Below are positions 61,146 through 64,000 of a stretch of 64,000 nucleotides of DNA, piece by piece (position 1 is the first letter of the stretch; the number at the start of each line of letters is the position of its first letter). Origin of the DNA: an uncultured Lachnospiraceae bacterium (GTDB lineage: Bacteria; Bacillota; Clostridia; Lachnospirales; Lachnospiraceae); the NCBI GenBank assembly GCA_902788035.1, contig CADAIL010000008.1, positions 30,530 through 94,529 on the forward strand. The letters run 5' to 3'. Made by a program: the position numbers and the translations under genes. The notes beneath the pieces are model-generated. The model saw only the letters and a list, made by a program, of their open reading frames with translations, was not told the origin of the DNA and ran no database searches.

Positions 61146-61922
61146 ATAAAAATCCTTGCTCTCCTCAAAAGCCCCGTGGCCCAGTCCCTTAAAAACATAC
61201 AGCTCACTTCCGGCGATTCCGCTGTGGAGCTCGTCCGCGGCATTTATACCTACCGTCTTGTCCTCATCTCCCGCCATAATAAGTGTTGGACATTCAATCT
61301 TTGACAGTTCATCCCTCGCGTCAAACTCAAGAATCGCTTCAGCGTTCCGATAAAAGCGCTCATAATTCTTTGGCTTCGTGAATCTCGCAATGACCGGGAA
61401 AAGCCTGCGGTTCTTGTCGAGGTATGCATCAGAATACATTTTCTCCGCTGTATCGACCATCAGCAAAGTGTGGTCTCCTTTCTGTGCCATCCCGATCCAG
61501 CTTGATACAGTCTCCTTCACTGTGTCGTTTGCCCAGGGTGCAGTTACCGCAAGCACCAGACGATCAACGAGCTCAGGATGATCGATCGCCATATACTGCG
61601 CGATCATGCCTCCCTGGGAGACACCCATCACGCAGGCTTTCTCAATACCCAGCTTCCTCATGGCTGTGACCTGATCCTCGGCCATCTGCCTGATCGTGTA
61701 GCCTTTCGGCATCTTATTCTTCCTGCTGAACATATACACAGTAAACTCTTTAAAGTACTTCCTGTACTGAGAGCCCAGAATAAAAGCCTTACCCTTTACC
61801 GTGGCAAGTCCGTCCGACAGTCCGGGCAGGACCACGAGAACTCTTTTGCCGCTCCCGAAAGAGACATAATACATATCCGTACTGCCAAGATCTACGCATC
61901 CGTTCTTAGAATCGATAGCCAT
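61101..61922 (-). CDS. Alpha/beta hydrolase
   Basis: A 273-residue alpha/beta hydrolase fold. The nucleophile is in GVSQGGMIAQY, the catalytic Asp in IMAGDEDKTVG and the His in KGLGHGAFEE; the oxyanion region is LPGLSDG. ATG 61922 (MAIDSKNGC) is chosen, with AAGGAGGCATGTGAA upstream; the longer frame is the leader. No signal peptide. The substrate is unknown. The 3' end is duplicated just after the stop codon. Confidence 0.88.
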   Translation of the reverse strand: MAIDSKNGCVDLGSTDMYYVSFGSGKRVLVVLPGLSDGLATVKGKAFILGSQYRKYFKEFTVYMFSRKNKMPKGYTIRQMAEDQVTAMRKLGIEKACVMGVSQGGMIAQYMAIDHPELVDRLVLAVTAPWANDTVKETVSSWIGMAQKGDHTLLMVDTAEKMYSDAYLDKNRRLFPVIARFTKPKNYERFYRNAEAILEFDARDELSKIECPTLIMAGDEDKTVGINAADELHSGIAGSELYVFKGLGHGAFEESKDFYDIVLKFISSRVGHL

Positions 61923-62367
61923 TTCACATGCCTCCTTGATTGTGCTGATTTGCCCGGGGAGCCTGCCGTGACGATACCTGTGCTGCTTTCCGTATGCGGG
62001 ACTTGAGGCTCTATCCTGGTCAGCGACAGCTGACATACAATATAAGAATATCAATCGTTCCCAGCTTCTGCAAGACACACCTTTCGGGAGGCGGAACACT
62101 GCATCTACTGAAGGTCTGACCTGTAAGTTTCAAGTCTCGCTCGCGAGACTTGGCGCAAGATTCGGGTCAGCGCCAGCTGACATAAATCAAGGGACTGTCG
62201 CATTAAGTCGCGCCACCACTATATACGGCAGACGTTATTTGCAAATGTCCGCCATATATAGTGGTGACACCGTCTAATGCGACAGCCCCCTTGACATTTA
62301 TCGCAGTGCACCCATATAGCAGGATTCACTGCTCTATGCTTTATACCGCACAGTATCTTCTTAAGTA
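61923..62367. other. Repeat-rich gap between the hydrolase and the chimeric reductase
   Basis: 445 bp. It holds a 20-nt direct repeat GGTCAGCGMCAGCTGACATA (62018 and 62165, one mismatch), each copy a small hairpin. A perfect hairpin CAAGTCTCG-CTCG-CGAGACTTG lies at 62130-62151, and family 1 element C follows. No gene is seen. Confidence 0.7.
62188..62293. repeat. Palindromic element family 1, copy C
   Basis: The same design as copies A and B: outer arms CAAGGG-ACTGTCGCATTA and TAATGCGACAGCCCCCTTG, inner CCACTATATACGGCAGAC and GTCCGCCATATATAGTGG, centre ATTTGCAAAT. It lies just downstream of the chimeric reductase gene, in terminator position. Confidence 0.85.
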
Positions 62368-63822
62368 TTATTTGCGTCCGGTCTCCATGAACGTTGTCTT
62401 GTCATACCATGCCGGCAGGATCTTCTTCATGAGCTTGTCAGCGTCCACATCCTCAAGCTTCTGGAGCGCCGTGATCAGCAGATTGTTCTCTGCGTACGCG
62501 CCGCCGACGATTGTCTGAACGGGGATGCAGCCCCACGGGTCATCCTTGCTGGAGTTGATCTCAAGCTTTGTGATGTAGCCCGGCGTCCATGCGTCATACG
62601 TGTAATTTACGATGTTCCTGATCAGGCAGGTATTGGTGAATCTCCACACACCGTTCTCATCCGGCAGACGGTCGAAGTGGAAGTAATATCCGCTGCCCGC
62701 TGTCTTCTTGCCCGGTGCAGGTGCCTGGAACAGAACGTGTGTGAGCGGATGATTGTAGCTGCCGAGTTCCATCTCGATCTTCACGATCTGCGCACCTCTT
62801 CTCACAACGCCGACCTCAACTTTTGTCCCGTTCTTTCTGATGACAAATTCAGCGTCCAGTTTCTTCGGGATTGCGGAATTGTCGCGTCCGAGCTGGGTCG
62901 CCATCTCAGCGCCCTGTCCGCCGAGGAGCAGACTGATCGGATACATGCCGAGCTGGCCCTTATATGTGCAGTAAATGCCGAGGATCGTCTCATAGTAATT
63001 ATCTGCAAATGTCGGATCCTTGATATGGCACACCGAAAGCGTTACGACAGGAACCGAGAACGTCTCAACTGCCATGAGGCATGTCTCGTAGAGAGCACAG
63101 CTGACGTCGACAAAGTCAATTCCTGCGGCTTCCATCGTCTTCACAATGCGGATGCCGTCCTGAATATGGATATATTCTTCCGTAACGCCGATTGTATTCA
63201 GGAATTCATCAACTGATACGCGGCAGCCAAGTACATAGTCCTTACCGCACTTCTTGCGAATATCCTCAATGATCTCGAGTACCAGCCTCATCCGGTTCTC
63301 GAAGCTTCCTCCGTATTCATCCGTTCTCTTGTTGGTGTATGGGGAGAGGAACTGCTGCAGCAGATATCCATGTGCACAGTGGAGCTCCACGCCATCGATG
63401 CCTGCCTTCTTGCAGCGAAGAGCGGCATCACCGAACTGCTCTACCAGCTCGTGGATCTCATCCAGCGTCATCGGACGAGTCTCCTGCTTAGAGACGTTGC
63501 ACATACGGTCCGAAGCGGAAACACAGGGCTGTCCTCCGATCAAAGTGGACACACCTTCACGGCCGGGGTGATGAAGCTGAATAAAGATCTTGCTTCCGTA
63601 CTTGTGGACTGTCGAGGCAAGACGTGCCAGTGAAGGAATGTGGCGATCGCTTGTCGCGGCAAGCTGACGGAACATTCCGACGCCGGTCTTCTCATTGACC
63701 TTGCAGATCTCAGGCATAATAAGTCCGCAGCCGCCCTTGGCTCTTGCTTCAAAATAGGCAAGCATCGCGGGACCGGCTGTGCCGTCAAGCTCTGCCAGAT
63801 TCGTTCCCATTGGGGTCATCAC
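62368..63822 (-). CDS. Old yellow enzyme / acetoacetate decarboxylase chimera
   Basis: 484 codons. Residues 1 to about 250 match the TIM barrel of NADH:flavin oxidoreductases (MTPMGTNLAE, HPGREG, HCAHGYLLQQFLSPYTNKRTDEYGGSFENR). The barrel breaks off before its last strands and the usual Fe-S and FAD domains. Residues about 254-484 match acetoacetate decarboxylase-like proteins (DNYYETILGIYCTYKG, GRDNSAIPKKLDAEF with the Schiff-base lysine region, LFQAPAPGKK), but lack its first part. Upstream codons to 63903 still read like the reductase N-terminus (HKGRIGNVEIKNRLV) without any start codon. It may be a deletion fusion with a damaged start; expression is uncertain. Confidence 0.72.
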   Translation of the reverse strand: MMTPMGTNLAELDGTAGPAMLAYFEARAKGGCGLIMPEICKVNEKTGVGMFRQLAATSDRHIPSLARLASTVHKYGSKIFIQLHHPGREGVSTLIGGQPCVSASDRMCNVSKQETRPMTLDEIHELVEQFGDAALRCKKAGIDGVELHCAHGYLLQQFLSPYTNKRTDEYGGSFENRMRLVLEIIEDIRKKCGKDYVLGCRVSVDEFLNTIGVTEEYIHIQDGIRIVKTMEAAGIDFVDVSCALYETCLMAVETFSVPVVTLSVCHIKDPTFADNYYETILGIYCTYKGQLGMYPISLLLGGQGAEMATQLGRDNSAIPKKLDAEFVIRKNGTKVEVGVVRRGAQIVKIEMELGSYNHPLTHVLFQAPAPGKKTAGSGYYFHFDRLPDENGVWRFTNTCLIRNIVNYTYDAWTPGYITKLEINSSKDDPWGCIPVQTIVGGAYAENNLLITALQKLEDVDADKLMKKILPAWYDKTTFMETGRK

Positions 63823-64000
63823 GAGACGGTTCTTAATTTCAACATTCCCGATACGACCCTTGTGAAGCTCACATGGATAAATCCACGTGCTTCCATATGC
63901 AGCTCACGCCGCAGGGCCGCTTTAGGCGGCCGGACTAACGCACCTGCGGATACGCCATCCGCTTAGCTCCGGATACCGATCGGTCTTCCGTCACCACACG
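63823..64000. other. Window end upstream of the chimeric gene
   Basis: It contains the in-frame, start-less N-terminal extension of the reductase (63823-63903), a hairpin GGCCGC-N5-GCGGCC (63915-63931) and no further gene that can be judged. Confidence 0.4.

Overview
The window looks like a chromosomal segment of a Gram-positive anaerobe of the class Clostridia, most likely a Lachnospiraceae-type gut or rumen bacterium of mid GC content. The inference rests on strong AGGAGG-type ribosome binding sites, TTGACA/TATAAT promoters, a HrcA/CIRCE operator on lon, a DinR-type SOS box, the GGGtGRT gene beside an Fe-S scaffold gene, a FeoA-FeoB fusion, SpoIIE/RsbW/STAS proteins, and many small XRE regulators. 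No rRNA, tRNA, CRISPR array, insertion sequence or prophage was seen.

Layout. 1-3.6 kb: partial DMT exporter, tcdA, a MarR regulator and alanine dehydrogenase. 3.7-6.4 kb: metal homeostasis, with an ABC metal importer diverging from a manganese exporter (mntP) behind a yybP-ykoY riboswitch. 6.4-17 kb: two UvrD/PcrA helicases (one with an SOS promoter), proA, adenine deaminase, a rhomboid protease and a PurF-like protein lacking the catalytic Cys. 17-25.6 kb: lon with CIRCE, a phasin-like protein, a VanY-type peptidase, a GH32 sucrose hydrolase, a cytidylate-kinase-like protein and a DUF2232 protein. 25.8-38.3 kb: a dense signalling region, with a LytS-type kinase, dsdA, anti-sigma kinase plus STAS antagonist, PAS-cyclase, SpoIIE phosphatase, a double cyclic-nucleotide-binding protein, queT, a second SpoIIE phosphatase and an M20 amidohydrolase. 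38.3-48 kb: aldo/keto reductase, VanX-type dipeptidase, a mannose-6-phosphate-isomerase-like fusion, a 51-residue FeoB-associated protein, a C-GCAxxG-C-C protein, GGGtGRT plus Fe-S scaffold, and feoB. 48-64 kb: two two-component systems, cysK, an alpha-galactosidase, small regulators, ogt, a DUF975 protein, an acyltransferase, an alpha/beta hydrolase and a chimeric old-yellow-enzyme/acetoacetate-decarboxylase ORF.

The most coherent candidate for an undescribed system is the one-strand cluster at 28474-34056. A sensor PP2C phosphatase, a PAS-linked class III cyclase and a two-domain cyclic-nucleotide-binding protein without a DNA-binding domain sit upstream of a RsbW-type kinase and its STAS antagonist. 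This suggests partner switching coupled to a cyclic nucleotide. The second theme is non-coding: at least two families of long palindromic elements (about 100 bp and about 200 bp), a terminator-associated 3' motif and smaller repeats lie between genes. In the 200-bp family the tip of the hairpin differs completely between copies yet still base-pairs.
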